A DNA stretch of 64,000 nucleotides from Actinobacillus indolicus (GTDB lineage Bacteria; Pseudomonadota; Gammaproteobacteria; Enterobacterales; Pasteurellaceae), in contig NZ_CP038145.1 of the NCBI RefSeq assembly GCF_004519515.1, forward strand, positions 124,001-188,000, in the 5' to 3' direction. Of the stretch, positions 8,204-17,021 are shown in pieces. Each line of letters starts with the position of its first letter. Position 1 is the stretch's first letter. The notes under the pieces were generated by a model. That model worked only from the letters and a program-made list of their open reading frames with translations, did not search any database and was not told the origin of the DNA. Position numbers and translations under genes: made by a program.

Positions 8204-8965
8204 ATGAAAATTGTATCTGATTTTAAAGCAAATGGAAGAACAGCATGCACAATTCACTGTCAAAATTGCAGTATCAGTCAATTGTGTTTACCGTTTACAC
8301 TCAATGATCATGAACTCACTCAGTTAGATAATATTATTGAACGTAAAAAACCTGTTCAAAAATCTCAAATTATTTTCCAATCGGGTGACGAGCTCCGCTC
8401 TATCTATGCAATTCGTTCAGGCACTATCAAAAGCTACACCATCAGCGAAAATGGTGAAGAGCAAATTACCGCGTTTCACTTACCTGGCGATTTAGTGGGT
8501 TTTGATGCAATCATGGATATGAAACATGTTGGGTTTGCACAAGCACTTGAAACCTCCATGATTTGTGAAATTCCATTTGATATTCTAGACGACTTAGCAG
8601 GTAAAATGCCCAAAATTCGTCATCAAATTATGCGTTTAATGAGTAATGAGATCAAAAGTGATCAAGAAATGATCTTATTACTTTCAAAAATGAGTGCCGA
8701 GGAAAAACTCGCAGCCTTCATTTATAATTTATCTCAACGATATGCCGCACGCGGATTCTCTGCTCGTGAGTTCCGTCTAACAATGACTCGTGGCGATATT
8801 GGAAACTATCTTGGTTTAACCATCGAAACCATTAGCCGTTTACTCGGGCGTTTCCAAAAAAGTGGCATGATCAGCGTTCAAGGTAAATATATTACGATTA
8901 ACCGTATGGATGAGCTTAGCGAAATGGCTGGTGTAACAAAACCTAAAATGTCTTGTTGTGCATAA
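8204..8965 (+). CDS. fnr: FNR/HlyX oxygen-sensing regulator
   Basis: A 253-residue CRP/FNR family protein. The [4Fe-4S] ligands are Cys19, Cys22 and Cys28 with Cys121 in the cAMP-like barrel. The dimer helix precedes a HTH whose recognition helix reads GLTIETISRLLGRF, with the Glu-x-x-Ser-Arg residues that read TTGAT half sites. It activates anaerobic respiration genes and represses aerobic ones. In A. pleuropneumoniae this orthologue is called HlyX. A perfect FNR box lies upstream of ompW in this window. Confidence 0.96.
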   Translation: MKIVSDFKANGRTACTIHCQNCSISQLCLPFTLNDHELTQLDNIIERKKPVQKSQIIFQSGDELRSIYAIRSGTIKSYTISENGEEQITAFHLPGDLVGFDAIMDMKHVGFAQALETSMICEIPFDILDDLAGKMPKIRHQIMRLMSNEIKSDQEMILLLSKMSAEEKLAAFIYNLSQRYAARGFSAREFRLTMTRGDIGNYLGLTIETISRLLGRFQKSGMISVQGKYITINRMDELSEMAGVTKPKMSCCA

Positions 8966-8987
8966 AATTAAAATTTCCTAGTTATTA

Positions 8988-9018
8988 AAAAGGCATAGAA
9001 TATAATTCTATGCCTTTT
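8988..9018. terminator. Bidirectional terminator between fnr and the LTA-synthase-like gene
   Basis: AAGGCATAGAAT / ATTCTATGCCTT stem with A and T runs on opposite sides, between convergent genes. Confidence 0.8.
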
Positions 9019-9025
9019 ATCTATC

Positions 9026-10966
9026 TTAATTTTCTACTTTAGGAAGTTTATATAACTGATTTTTATATAAATAACTGCCTAATAACGCATGAGCTAATGC
9101 TTCTTTCTTCATGGCTTCAGGCTGCTCTTTCGGATTCAGCTTTTCATTTGCTTTATCATATTCGTAGCCTTGAGGCTCTAAATTTGGTTTTAGAATAATG
9201 ACATCAGAGCCTTTCATCATCGCTTGTGTTTGATCGTACTGCATAAACGCACGATTTGGGTTAACGTCTTGGGTCAAATCATAACCGATCATCGGATATT
9301 CACCACTAATTCCCGCCACAGAAAGCAAAGTTGTTGGCATATCAATTTGGCTCACTAAACGATTATCCCTACGTGGTTCAATATTCTCCCCAAGAATTAA
9401 CGCAGGAATATGGAAGTTTTTGATAGGCACTAAGCTATCCCCTGCCACACGTGAATCGTGGTCGGCAATTACAAGGAAAATGGTATCTTTCCAGTAGTTT
9501 GACTGTTTGGCTAACTTAAAGAAATGCCCTAATGCATAATCTGCGTATTTCGCTGCATTGTTACGGGTCTGCTTCTCTTTATCAAATAACTCAATTTTGC
9601 CATCTGGGAATTCAAATGGATCATGGTTACTTGAAGTAAAGACTAAACTGAAGAAAGGCTTATCCCCTTTAGCAAGCTCTGTGAATGTTTCATTCGCTTT
9701 ATCGAATAAGTCTTCATCACTCATTCCCCACGTTGAGACAAATTTCGGGTTTTTATAATCTTTTTCATCTACAATCGTTTCAAAACCGTTTCCGTAGAAA
9801 TAGCTTGCCATATTATCGAAGTGTTTCTCACCGCCATAAATAAAGGATGTGCTATACCCCTGACGACGTAATAACTCTGCTATGGTAAAGAAACCATTCT
9901 GGCTTTTGGTCAATTTTACCGTTGCACGTGCTGGCGTTGGTGTAAAGCCTGCGGTGACTGCTTCAATACCACGTACGGAACGTGTTCCTGTGGCATAGAT
10001 ATTTTCAAATAACCAACCTTCTTTAGCGAGTTTGTCAAATTCCGGTGTTAATGGTTTTCCACCTAATGTACCGACAAACTGAGCACCTAAGCTCTCTTCA
10101 AGCACAATCACGATATTTTTAGGTTTACCTTGATAGCTTGCACTGTTTTTCGTTAAAGTCGGGATCTCCTTGGAAATATAGTCAGAAGCGGGGCGATTAC
10201 GGCTATTTTTTACAATATCCAACATCTCTTCTTCTGACATTTTGCCATATTGCTCTGAAGATTTTTCTTCATCTTTGAGCTGTTGTGCGGCATAAAGGAC
10301 TGAATAACCCGAGTTAAGCACCAAAGAGTTTACTAACGGATCGCTTGAAAATGCCACCATCGCAGGATTGATACCACGATGTCCTAACGATGAACGAGCT
10401 CCCGCAAACGCAACTGCAATAACTAATAACGCAATCACAGGGCGAACTTTCCAGCTTGGTAAACGTAAATCCTTCACCGCCCAGCCAGCCAATTTCCAAT
10501 AGACTAAAGACGCAATCACAGTCACAACCAAACTGCTGACCACAGCCACTAAATGTCCATTTGCCAACATGGTGAATACTTCTTTTGGATAAAGCAGGTA
10601 CTCGATAAATAGACGGTTTGGTCTGAAATCGTAAGTTTCAATAAAAGCAGGGGTCGCTACTTCCATAAAAAGAATAAACACACTGCCAATGGTGAGCCAT
10701 ACTCTCAATATTTTTTTCCAAAGTTTCCCTAAGCCATTATTGTGTAAAAATAACACCGTAAATAAAGCAGGTACACCGAATAAGTAGCATAGGGCTACAA
10801 TATCAATGCGTAAACCTTGTAAGAAAAGGGAGAACCAACCATCCACAGCAGATACACGATCTGCTTGCCAAATAGATAGTCCTAAACGTGATAAGGTAAA
10901 AATAACAATATTTAATCCAACAAAGAAAAATATTGGAAAGAGAATAGAACGAGAAGATCTCTGCAT
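9026..10966 (-). CDS. LTA synthase / sulfatase-family inner-membrane phosphotransferase
   Basis: A 646-residue protein: about five N-terminal membrane helices, then a periplasmic sulfatase-fold domain. Visible catalytic elements are the metal and nucleophile region VLEESLG, the threonine nucleophile in IYATGTRSVRGIEA, and the DHDSR metal motif near the C-terminus. Family members transfer phosphoglycerol or phosphoethanolamine headgroups to periplasmic glycans or lipids. The substrate cannot be told from sequence. It lies 6 bp from the MOSC gene on the same strand, so the two may be co-transcribed. Confidence 0.88.
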   Translation of the reverse strand: MQRSSRSILFPIFFFVGLNIVIFTLSRLGLSIWQADRVSAVDGWFSLFLQGLRIDIVALCYLFGVPALFTVLFLHNNGLGKLWKKILRVWLTIGSVFILFMEVATPAFIETYDFRPNRLFIEYLLYPKEVFTMLANGHLVAVVSSLVVTVIASLVYWKLAGWAVKDLRLPSWKVRPVIALLVIAVAFAGARSSLGHRGINPAMVAFSSDPLVNSLVLNSGYSVLYAAQQLKDEEKSSEQYGKMSEEEMLDIVKNSRNRPASDYISKEIPTLTKNSASYQGKPKNIVIVLEESLGAQFVGTLGGKPLTPEFDKLAKEGWLFENIYATGTRSVRGIEAVTAGFTPTPARATVKLTKSQNGFFTIAELLRRQGYSTSFIYGGEKHFDNMASYFYGNGFETIVDEKDYKNPKFVSTWGMSDEDLFDKANETFTELAKGDKPFFSLVFTSSNHDPFEFPDGKIELFDKEKQTRNNAAKYADYALGHFFKLAKQSNYWKDTIFLVIADHDSRVAGDSLVPIKNFHIPALILGENIEPRRDNRLVSQIDMPTTLLSVAGISGEYPMIGYDLTQDVNPNRAFMQYDQTQAMMKGSDVIILKPNLEPQGYEYDKANEKLNPKEQPEAMKKEALAHALLGSYLYKNQLYKLPKVEN

Positions 10967-10971
10967 AAACG

Positions 10972-11760
10972 TTACTCTAAAATCGTAATAAAATCACCAA
11001 CTCGAATTGCGCCACTACTTTTCGGCACTAAATGTATGCCAAAAATAGGTTTGCCTTTCTCATTGGTATGGTTCTGTTTTAGCGTCCGAAAGGGTTCAGC
11101 TTTCGGATCTAATTCAAGGGTTGTCGGATGGCGAGTAATCAAAATACAACGAGTACAGCATTGAGCAAATTCAAACTCAACATCACCAATTTTAATTCGT
11201 CGCCACCCTTCTTCTTCAAAGGCTTGAACGCCGTCTATGACAACATTCGCCCGAAACTGTTCCATAACCACAGGCACGGGCGACCAAGCCTGCACCTGTG
11301 CTAAAGATTTTTCTGACACCAGTAATAAAGGATTACTATCAGCAAAGCTTAACGGATTAGGCTCAAAATTCTGTACCATACGTTCAGATGTTTTACCAAT
11401 CCAACGTAACTGCACATCACGCCCAAACCGCTCACTTAACCATTGATTTACCGCATCATGAGCTACCCATGATGGAAAATGCGTTCCCCATACTTCGCTT
11501 GTTTGTTGTTCCACAAAATCTTGATACAAGGCTACACATTGTTCACCATTATCATATTGAATCACCACGCCCGTCGGAATCGGAAAAGCTGAAAGACGAT
11601 ATAGCACTTGATCTTTACGCGCAGTAATAAAAGTACCATCCATTTCAGTGATCATAAATTCACGATCAAAATTCAGCCCTTGGGGTAAAACAAATGCTTG
11701 CCCAACCTGATAAGCTCGTGTTGATTTAATCGGATAAAGGTTAAGTTGTGTGACTTGCAT
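10972..11760 (-). CDS. MOSC domain protein (YcbX-like)
   Basis: A 262-residue protein with an N-terminal MOSC beta-barrel (QLNLYPIKSTRAYQVGQAFV) and a C-terminal MOSC domain containing the conserved cysteine region FAQCCTRCILITRHP. Such proteins handle molybdenum-cofactor sulfur or, like YcbX, reduce N-hydroxylated compounds with an electron partner. I place the start at the ATG at 11760; the frame stays open to 12033, but that extension runs antisense through xseB and has no family resemblance. Confidence 0.88.
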   Translation of the reverse strand: MQVTQLNLYPIKSTRAYQVGQAFVLPQGLNFDREFMITEMDGTFITARKDQVLYRLSAFPIPTGVVIQYDNGEQCVALYQDFVEQQTSEVWGTHFPSWVAHDAVNQWLSERFGRDVQLRWIGKTSERMVQNFEPNPLSFADSNPLLLVSEKSLAQVQAWSPVPVVMEQFRANVVIDGVQAFEEEGWRRIKIGDVEFEFAQCCTRCILITRHPTTLELDPKAEPFRTLKQNHTNEKGKPIFGIHLVPKSSGAIRVGDFITILE

Positions 11761-11860
11761 AAAGTATCTCCAATTTTGGATGCGAACAATAACAGAAAAG
11801 CATCTACTTTTATAGAATTCTAAAGTAAAATAATAGAGATTTTTATAAAAGGAATATCCT

Positions 11861-12085
11861 ATGGCAAAGAAACCGACCCAAGATTTTGAAAGTACCCTAA
11901 AAGAGCTTGAAGAGATTGTCAGCCGACTTGAAACGGGCGACCTTCCCCTAGAAGAAGCGCTAACGGAATTTGAAACAGCAATCAAACTTGTACAACAAGG
12001 GCAAGAGCGTTTACAAAAAGCAGAACAACGCATCCAAATTTTATTACAAAAAGACGAAAACGCGACGCTAACGGATTACGCATAA
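11861..12085 (+). CDS. xseB: Exodeoxyribonuclease VII small subunit
   Basis: A 74-residue, mostly helical protein with the family signature DFESTLKELEEIVSRLETGD followed by PLEEALTEFE. XseB forms the multi-copy small subunit of exonuclease VII with XseA, which is not in the window. The stop codon overlaps the ispA start by one base (TAATG), the usual operon order xseB-ispA. Confidence 0.95.
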   Translation: MAKKPTQDFESTLKELEEIVSRLETGDLPLEEALTEFETAIKLVQQGQERLQKAEQRIQILLQKDENATLTDYA

Positions 12086-12978
12086 TGAATTACGATCTTT
12101 CTACGGAATTAACCCAATACCAACAACGTGTTAATCAATTTCTTGAAAAGCAACTTTCGCAATATTATGCTCATAACACACCGCTTGTTGATGCCATGTC
12201 TTATGCGGTGTTACTGGGTGGCAAACGTGTCAGACCGTTTTTAATCTATGCCACAGGCAAAATGCTCGGTGTTCCCCTAACACAACTCGACCATTCTGCT
12301 GCGGCGATGGAAGCCATTCATGCTTACTCCCTTGTGCATGATGATTTGCCAGCGATGGATAATGACACCTTACGCCGTGGCAAACCCACTTGCCATATCG
12401 CCTTTGATGAAGCTACCGCGATTCTTGCTGGAGATGCCTTACAAAGTTTTGCCTTTGAACTCCTTGCTTTTGACCCAACATTAAATGCAGAACAAAAAGT
12501 GGCTCAAATGCAATGGCTCTCAAAATCTGCTGGCGCAAAAGGAATGTGCTTAGGTCAAAGCCTTGATTTGCAATCTGAAAACAAATCAATCTTGCTGAAT
12601 GAATTAGAGCTTATTCACCGCAATAAGACAGGAGCATTGATTTTAGCGTCTGTCATGATGGGTTTTAATCTTTCAAACTATGCCAATAACACTGACATCC
12701 AACAAAAATTAGTCGCATACGCGGAAGCTATCGGACTGGCGTTCCAAGTGCAAGACGATATTTTAGATGTCATTGGCAATAGTGACATCATCGGCAAAAC
12801 CGTAGGTTCAGATCAAGCATTAGATAAAAGCACCTATCCTAAATTATTAGGCTTAGACGGTGCAAAACAGAAAGCAGAAAGTTTGTACCAAACTGCGATT
12901 GCGGCATTAGACAGTTTGCCATTTGATACTACTGCGCTCTCAGCCTTAGCAGAGTTTATTGTTAAACGAGAAAGTTAA
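12085..12978 (+). CDS. ispA: Farnesyl diphosphate synthase
   Basis: A 297-residue class I prenyltransferase. The first Asp-rich motif is DDLPAMDND (near residue 87) and the second is DDILD (near 226). The GGKRVRPFL substrate motif is present. It condenses IPP with DMAPP/GPP to make FPP for undecaprenyl phosphate and quinone synthesis. It is translationally coupled to xseB. The usual third gene, dxs, is not downstream; instead an inverted pair of uptake signals and a terminator follow. Confidence 0.96.
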   Translation: MNYDLSTELTQYQQRVNQFLEKQLSQYYAHNTPLVDAMSYAVLLGGKRVRPFLIYATGKMLGVPLTQLDHSAAAMEAIHAYSLVHDDLPAMDNDTLRRGKPTCHIAFDEATAILAGDALQSFAFELLAFDPTLNAEQKVAQMQWLSKSAGAKGMCLGQSLDLQSENKSILLNELELIHRNKTGALILASVMMGFNLSNYANNTDIQQKLVAYAEAIGLAFQVQDDILDVIGNSDIIGKTVGSDQALDKSTYPKLLGLDGAKQKAESLYQTAIAALDSLPFDTTALSALAEFIVKRES

Positions 12979-13048
12979 TTGACAAGCGGTGAGATATATC
13001 TGAAATGTTGCAAATTTCTAACACAATCTGACCGCTTGTAAAGACAAA

Positions 13049-13083
13049 AAAACCGAGTCATTTTGATCTGACTCGGTTTTCTT
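13049..13083. terminator. Bidirectional terminator between ispA and ftsH
   Basis: AACCGAGTCA / TGACTCGGTT stem flanked by an A run and a T run. Just before it, uptake signals at about 12982 and 13030 face each other and could form a second hairpin. Confidence 0.85.
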
Positions 13084-13097
13084 TTTAGATAAACAGC

Positions 13098-15038
13098 TTA
13101 TTTATTTTCTGCTTCGCTCTGTGCAACAGAATCCCCTAAGTTTTGATCTTCTGTTACCGTTGGTTTTTCTTCTGTTTTCTCTTCAGAAGGCGGTGTTGTT
13201 GTATTGTTATCGTTACTGCTTGAATCGTTCCAACCTGCTGGCTCACCCACTGGTTTACGCTCCATCAAGTTTTTAATTTGTGGAACATCGATCGTTTCAT
13301 ACTTCATCAACGCATCTTTCATCGCGTGTAAGATATCCATATTGTCCGTTAAGACTTGTCTTGCACGCTCATAGTTACGGTCGATAATCTTACGCACTTC
13401 TTCATCAATCAGCTTCGCTGTTGCTTCTGATACAACACGTGGTGCACCAAAACCTTCTTCTTCTTTATATAGAATCGGTCCAAGATTTTCGGAGAAGCCC
13501 CACTCTGTCACCATACGACGAGCAATGTTTGATGCTACTTGAATATCGCTTGAAGCACCTGTTGAAATATTTTCTTTACCATAAATTAACTCTTCCGCTA
13601 AACGACCACCATAGGTACTCGCTAATTTGCCTTCCAGTTGTTTTTGGCTAATGCTGACTTTATCCCCTTCTGGTAAGAAGAAAGTGACACCTAAGGCACG
13701 TCCGCGTGGAATAATTGTCACTTTATGTACTGGATCATGTTCTGGCATTAAATAACCAACAATCGCATGACCTGCTTCATGATATGCCGTTGAGATTTTT
13801 TGCTCTTCAGTCATAATCATGGAACGACGCTCTGGTCCCATGTTGATTTTGTCTTTTGCTTTTTCAAAATCGTTCATGGTCACAACACGTTGATTTGCAC
13901 GAGCTGAGAAAAGTGCAGCTTCATTCACTAAGTTCGCCAATTCTGCACCAGAATAGCCTGGCGTGCCACGTGCAATAATCATTGGATCAACATCTGGTGC
14001 AAGCGGTACTTTTTTCATGTGAACTTTCAAAATTTGCTCACGACCTTTCACATCCGGTAAACCGACCATAACTTGACGGTCAAAACGTCCTGGACGAGTT
14101 AAAGCGTTGTCTAATACATCCGCACGGTTAGTTGCTGCAATGATGATGATCCCTTCACTGCCTTCAAAACCGTCCATTTCCACAAGCATTTGGTTTAAAG
14201 TTTGTTCACGTTCATCGTGACCACCACTAAAACCTGCGCCACCACGCTTACGACCAACCGCATCAATCTCATCAATAAAGATAATACAAGGTGCATTTTT
14301 CTTCGCTTGATCGAAGAGATCGCGCACACGAGAAGCACCTACGCCCACGAACATTTCAACGAAATCAGAACCTGCCATAGTAAAGAACGGCACGTTCGCT
14401 TCACCAGCAATCGCTTTAGCTAACAAAGTTTTACCTGTTCCCGGTGGGCCGACCATCAAAATGCCTTTTGGAATACGTCCGCCTAATTTTTGGAATTTAC
14501 TCGGGTCACGTAAGAAATCAACCACTTCAGCCACTTCTTCTTTTGCTTCGTCACAACCTGCAACATCGCTGAAGCGTGTTTTGATTTGATCCGGTGCGAT
14601 CATCTTCGCTTTGCTCTTACCAAAGCCCATAGCCCCACGACCACCGCCACCTTGCATTTGGCGCATATAGAATACCCAGAACCCGATAAGAATAATCATC
14701 GGGAACCAAGAAATTAGAATTTGGGATAATAAACCACGACGCTCAGCCGGTTCACCAATGACTGTCACATTTTTATTTAACAAATCATTTAATAAATCAC
14801 GGTCATACATCGGCATTACCGTTTGATATTCCCCACCCGTCACTTTTTTAACGGTAATGGTTTCATCATTACTTTTGAAATTCACTTCTTTTAATTGATT
14901 TTGTTTTAAATCATTAATAAAAGTCGAATAGTCAACGGTATTGGTGTTACCAAAATTGGTATTAAAGCCCTGGAATGCCGTCATCAACGTAATACCGATC
15001 ACAACCCAAAGCAAAATATTTTTAAACATATCGTTCAA
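13098..15038 (-). CDS. ftsH: ATP-dependent zinc metalloprotease FtsH
   Basis: A 646-residue membrane-bound AAA protease. Two N-terminal membrane helices (about residues 5-25 and 105-125) flank a periplasmic domain. The AAA module has Walker A GPPGTGKT, Walker B IIFIDEID and arginine fingers in TRPGRFDR. The protease zinc site is HEAGH. The tail is Thr/Glu/Asn-rich, variable as usual. FtsH degrades LpxC, sigma-32 and misassembled membrane proteins. It sits in the conserved order rlmE-ftsH. Confidence 0.98.
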   Translation of the reverse strand: MNDMFKNILLWVVIGITLMTAFQGFNTNFGNTNTVDYSTFINDLKQNQLKEVNFKSNDETITVKKVTGGEYQTVMPMYDRDLLNDLLNKNVTVIGEPAERRGLLSQILISWFPMIILIGFWVFYMRQMQGGGGRGAMGFGKSKAKMIAPDQIKTRFSDVAGCDEAKEEVAEVVDFLRDPSKFQKLGGRIPKGILMVGPPGTGKTLLAKAIAGEANVPFFTMAGSDFVEMFVGVGASRVRDLFDQAKKNAPCIIFIDEIDAVGRKRGGAGFSGGHDEREQTLNQMLVEMDGFEGSEGIIIIAATNRADVLDNALTRPGRFDRQVMVGLPDVKGREQILKVHMKKVPLAPDVDPMIIARGTPGYSGAELANLVNEAALFSARANQRVVTMNDFEKAKDKINMGPERRSMIMTEEQKISTAYHEAGHAIVGYLMPEHDPVHKVTIIPRGRALGVTFFLPEGDKVSISQKQLEGKLASTYGGRLAEELIYGKENISTGASSDIQVASNIARRMVTEWGFSENLGPILYKEEEGFGAPRVVSEATAKLIDEEVRKIIDRNYERARQVLTDNMDILHAMKDALMKYETIDVPQIKNLMERKPVGEPAGWNDSSSNDNNTTTPPSEEKTEEKPTVTEDQNLGDSVAQSEAENK

Positions 15039-15102
15039 GGCGATTACCTCTTTTTATTAAAAAACTTGTCAAGATTACTATAATTTCACGGGATACGCTA
15101 CA

Positions 15103-15729
15103 TTATCCTTTGTAGCCTGTCGCCACAATATAAACTTCACGAGAACGATCTCGAGAAGCTTCTGGTTTACGTACTTTTACTACATTGAAAAGCGAACGAA
15201 TTTCACGCAAATACTCATCAAATCCTTCCCCTTGGAATACTTTGACAACAAAGCTACCTTTTGGTGCCAATACTTGACGACACATATCTAACGCTAATTC
15301 TACTAAATACATTGCACGAGGAATATCCACAGAAGGCATACCACTGAAATTCGGTGCCATATCGGACATCACCACATCTACTTTGCCTTCACCAACTCGC
15401 TCTAATAACGCATTTAGAACGCTTTCTTCACGGAAATCCCCTTGTAAGAAATCCACCCCCACAATCGGGTTCATATCCAAAATATCGCACGCAATGACAC
15501 GCCCTGAGCTACCAATCTGTGTGACTACATATTGAGACCATCCGCCTGGTGCTGCACCTAAATCCACCACTGTCATCCCATGTTTAAATAAACGGTCAGA
15601 TTGTTGAATTTCATCTAATTTAAAATAGGCACGGGAACGAAGCTTCTGCTTGTGTGCCTTTTGAACGAATTGATCTTTGAAATGTTCTGCAAGCCAACGA
15701 GATGAACTTGCACTGCGTTTTCTACCCAT
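15103..15729 (-). CDS. rlmE: 23S rRNA 2'-O-methyltransferase RlmE (FtsJ)
   Basis: A 208-residue Rossmann-fold methyltransferase. The SAM-binding motif is VVDLGAAPGGWSQYV. The K-D-K-E catalytic set is supported by KLDEIQ near the N-terminus, MSDMAPN, and VVKVFQGEGF. It methylates U2552 of 23S rRNA in the A-loop, a late step in 50S assembly. It lies 64 bp upstream of ftsH on the same strand, the standard pairing. Confidence 0.96.
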   Translation of the reverse strand: MGRKRSASSSRWLAEHFKDQFVQKAHKQKLRSRAYFKLDEIQQSDRLFKHGMTVVDLGAAPGGWSQYVVTQIGSSGRVIACDILDMNPIVGVDFLQGDFREESVLNALLERVGEGKVDVVMSDMAPNFSGMPSVDIPRAMYLVELALDMCRQVLAPKGSFVVKVFQGEGFDEYLREIRSLFNVVKVRKPEASRDRSREVYIVATGYKG

Positions 15730-15997
15730 TATCTACTCTAGTCTGCTATATCAATTTAAACGGACACACTCAGTGTGTCCCTACATTTAAATATAAATCT
15801 ATAAAAATTGCCGTCTATAATAAGGGTGAAATAGCTGATTTCAAGGGAAAAGTTAAAATTTTGTGGTGAAATGATTGAATTTGCAAAAAACAGCTCGGAT
15901 CTGACCGCTTGTATTTGCTCGATACCGTAATTTTTCGTTATAATCGCCAAAATTTTTGCCTTTTGGGCATCTTTTTATTTAAACAGAGGACAGATTT

Positions 15998-16786
15998 ATG
16001 GGCTTTTTAGCTGGAAAACGTATTTTAGTAACAGGTTTAGCAAGCAACCGTTCGATTGCTTACGGTATTGCAAAAGCAATGAAAGCACAAGGTGCAGAAT
16101 TAGCCTTTACCTATTTAAACGACAAACTTCAACCACGTGTTGAAGAGTTTGCCAAAGAGTTTGGTTCAGATATCGTATTACCATTAGATGTAGCGACAGA
16201 TGAAAGCATCACAAACTGCTTTGCAGAATTAAGCAAAAAATGGGAAAAATTTGACGGTTTTGTTCACGCAATCGCCTTTGCACCAGGTGATCAATTAGAC
16301 GGCGACTATGTCAATGCCGCAACCCGTGAAGGCTACCGCATTGCCCACGACATCAGTGCATACAGCTTCGTGGCAATGGCACAAGCAGCTCGTCCATTCT
16401 TAAACAAAGATGCTGCATTATTAACTCTTTCTTACTTAGGCGCAGAACGTGCGATCCCTAACTACAACGTTATGTGTTTAGCCAAAGCATCACTTGAAGC
16501 AGCAACACGCGTAATGGCAGCGGATTTAGGTAAAGAAGGTATCCGTGTTAATGCGATCTCTGCAGGTCCAATCCGTACGCTTGCAGCATCAGGCATCAAA
16601 AACTTCAAGAAAATGCTTGCAGCATTCGAACAAACCGCAGCATTACGCCGTACTGTAACGATTGAAGATGTGGGTAACTCAGCTGCATTCTTATGTTCTG
16701 ATCTTGCTTCAGGCGTAACAGGCGAAGTATTGCACGTAGATGCAGGCTTTAGCATCACAGCAATGGGTGAGCTAGGCGAAGAGTAA
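15998..16786 (+). CDS. fabI: Enoyl-ACP reductase (NADH), FabI
   Basis: A 262-residue short-chain dehydrogenase-like protein. The cofactor loop is GLASNRSIAYGIAKA. The FabI-type catalytic pair is Tyr and Lys in YNVMCLAKASLE (Y-x6-K), and a second active-site Tyr lies in LSYLGAE. It performs the last reductive step of fatty acid elongation and is the triclosan target in other bacteria. An AGAGGACAG ribosome site precedes the ATG and a terminator follows at 16808-16835. Confidence 0.97.
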   Translation: MGFLAGKRILVTGLASNRSIAYGIAKAMKAQGAELAFTYLNDKLQPRVEEFAKEFGSDIVLPLDVATDESITNCFAELSKKWEKFDGFVHAIAFAPGDQLDGDYVNAATREGYRIAHDISAYSFVAMAQAARPFLNKDAALLTLSYLGAERAIPNYNVMCLAKASLEAATRVMAADLGKEGIRVNAISAGPIRTLAASGIKNFKKMLAAFEQTAALRRTVTIEDVGNSAAFLCSDLASGVTGEVLHVDAGFSITAMGELGEE

Positions 16787-16807
16787 TTGCTTTTTAAATT
16801 GATTTAT

Positions 16808-16835
16808 AAGGACAGGTTTATGCCTGTCCTTTTTT
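16808..16835 (+). terminator. fabI terminator
   Basis: AAGGACAGG / CCTGTCCTT stem with a six-base loop and T run. Confidence 0.85.
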
Positions 16836-17021
16836 ATCTGCAATTTGCAAAAAAATCATCAAATCCTACCGCTTGCAAAACGCTAGCTTGCCTTATTATT
16901 TTCTAGATAGCGATCGAAATAATCATAAATTTCTCAGACAGCTCGCTTGAAATCCGCTATAATTTTTCAGTTATATCGGTGCATTACGCACCGCTTTTTA
17001 TTTTTATCAACACGAGAAACT

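Noticed and set aside
11761..12033. N-terminal extension of the MOSC gene frame
   Set aside because: It lies antisense to xseB, has no family similarity, and the ATG at 11760 gives a canonical MOSC start.
15756..15950. 64-aa frame upstream of fabI
   Set aside because: It includes an uptake signal and promoter-like AT-rich DNA; no ribosome site or family resemblance.
16947..17021. Upstream extension of the rnb frame
   Set aside because: It translates leader sequence with a Cys/Phe-rich nonsense peptide; family start is at 17022.
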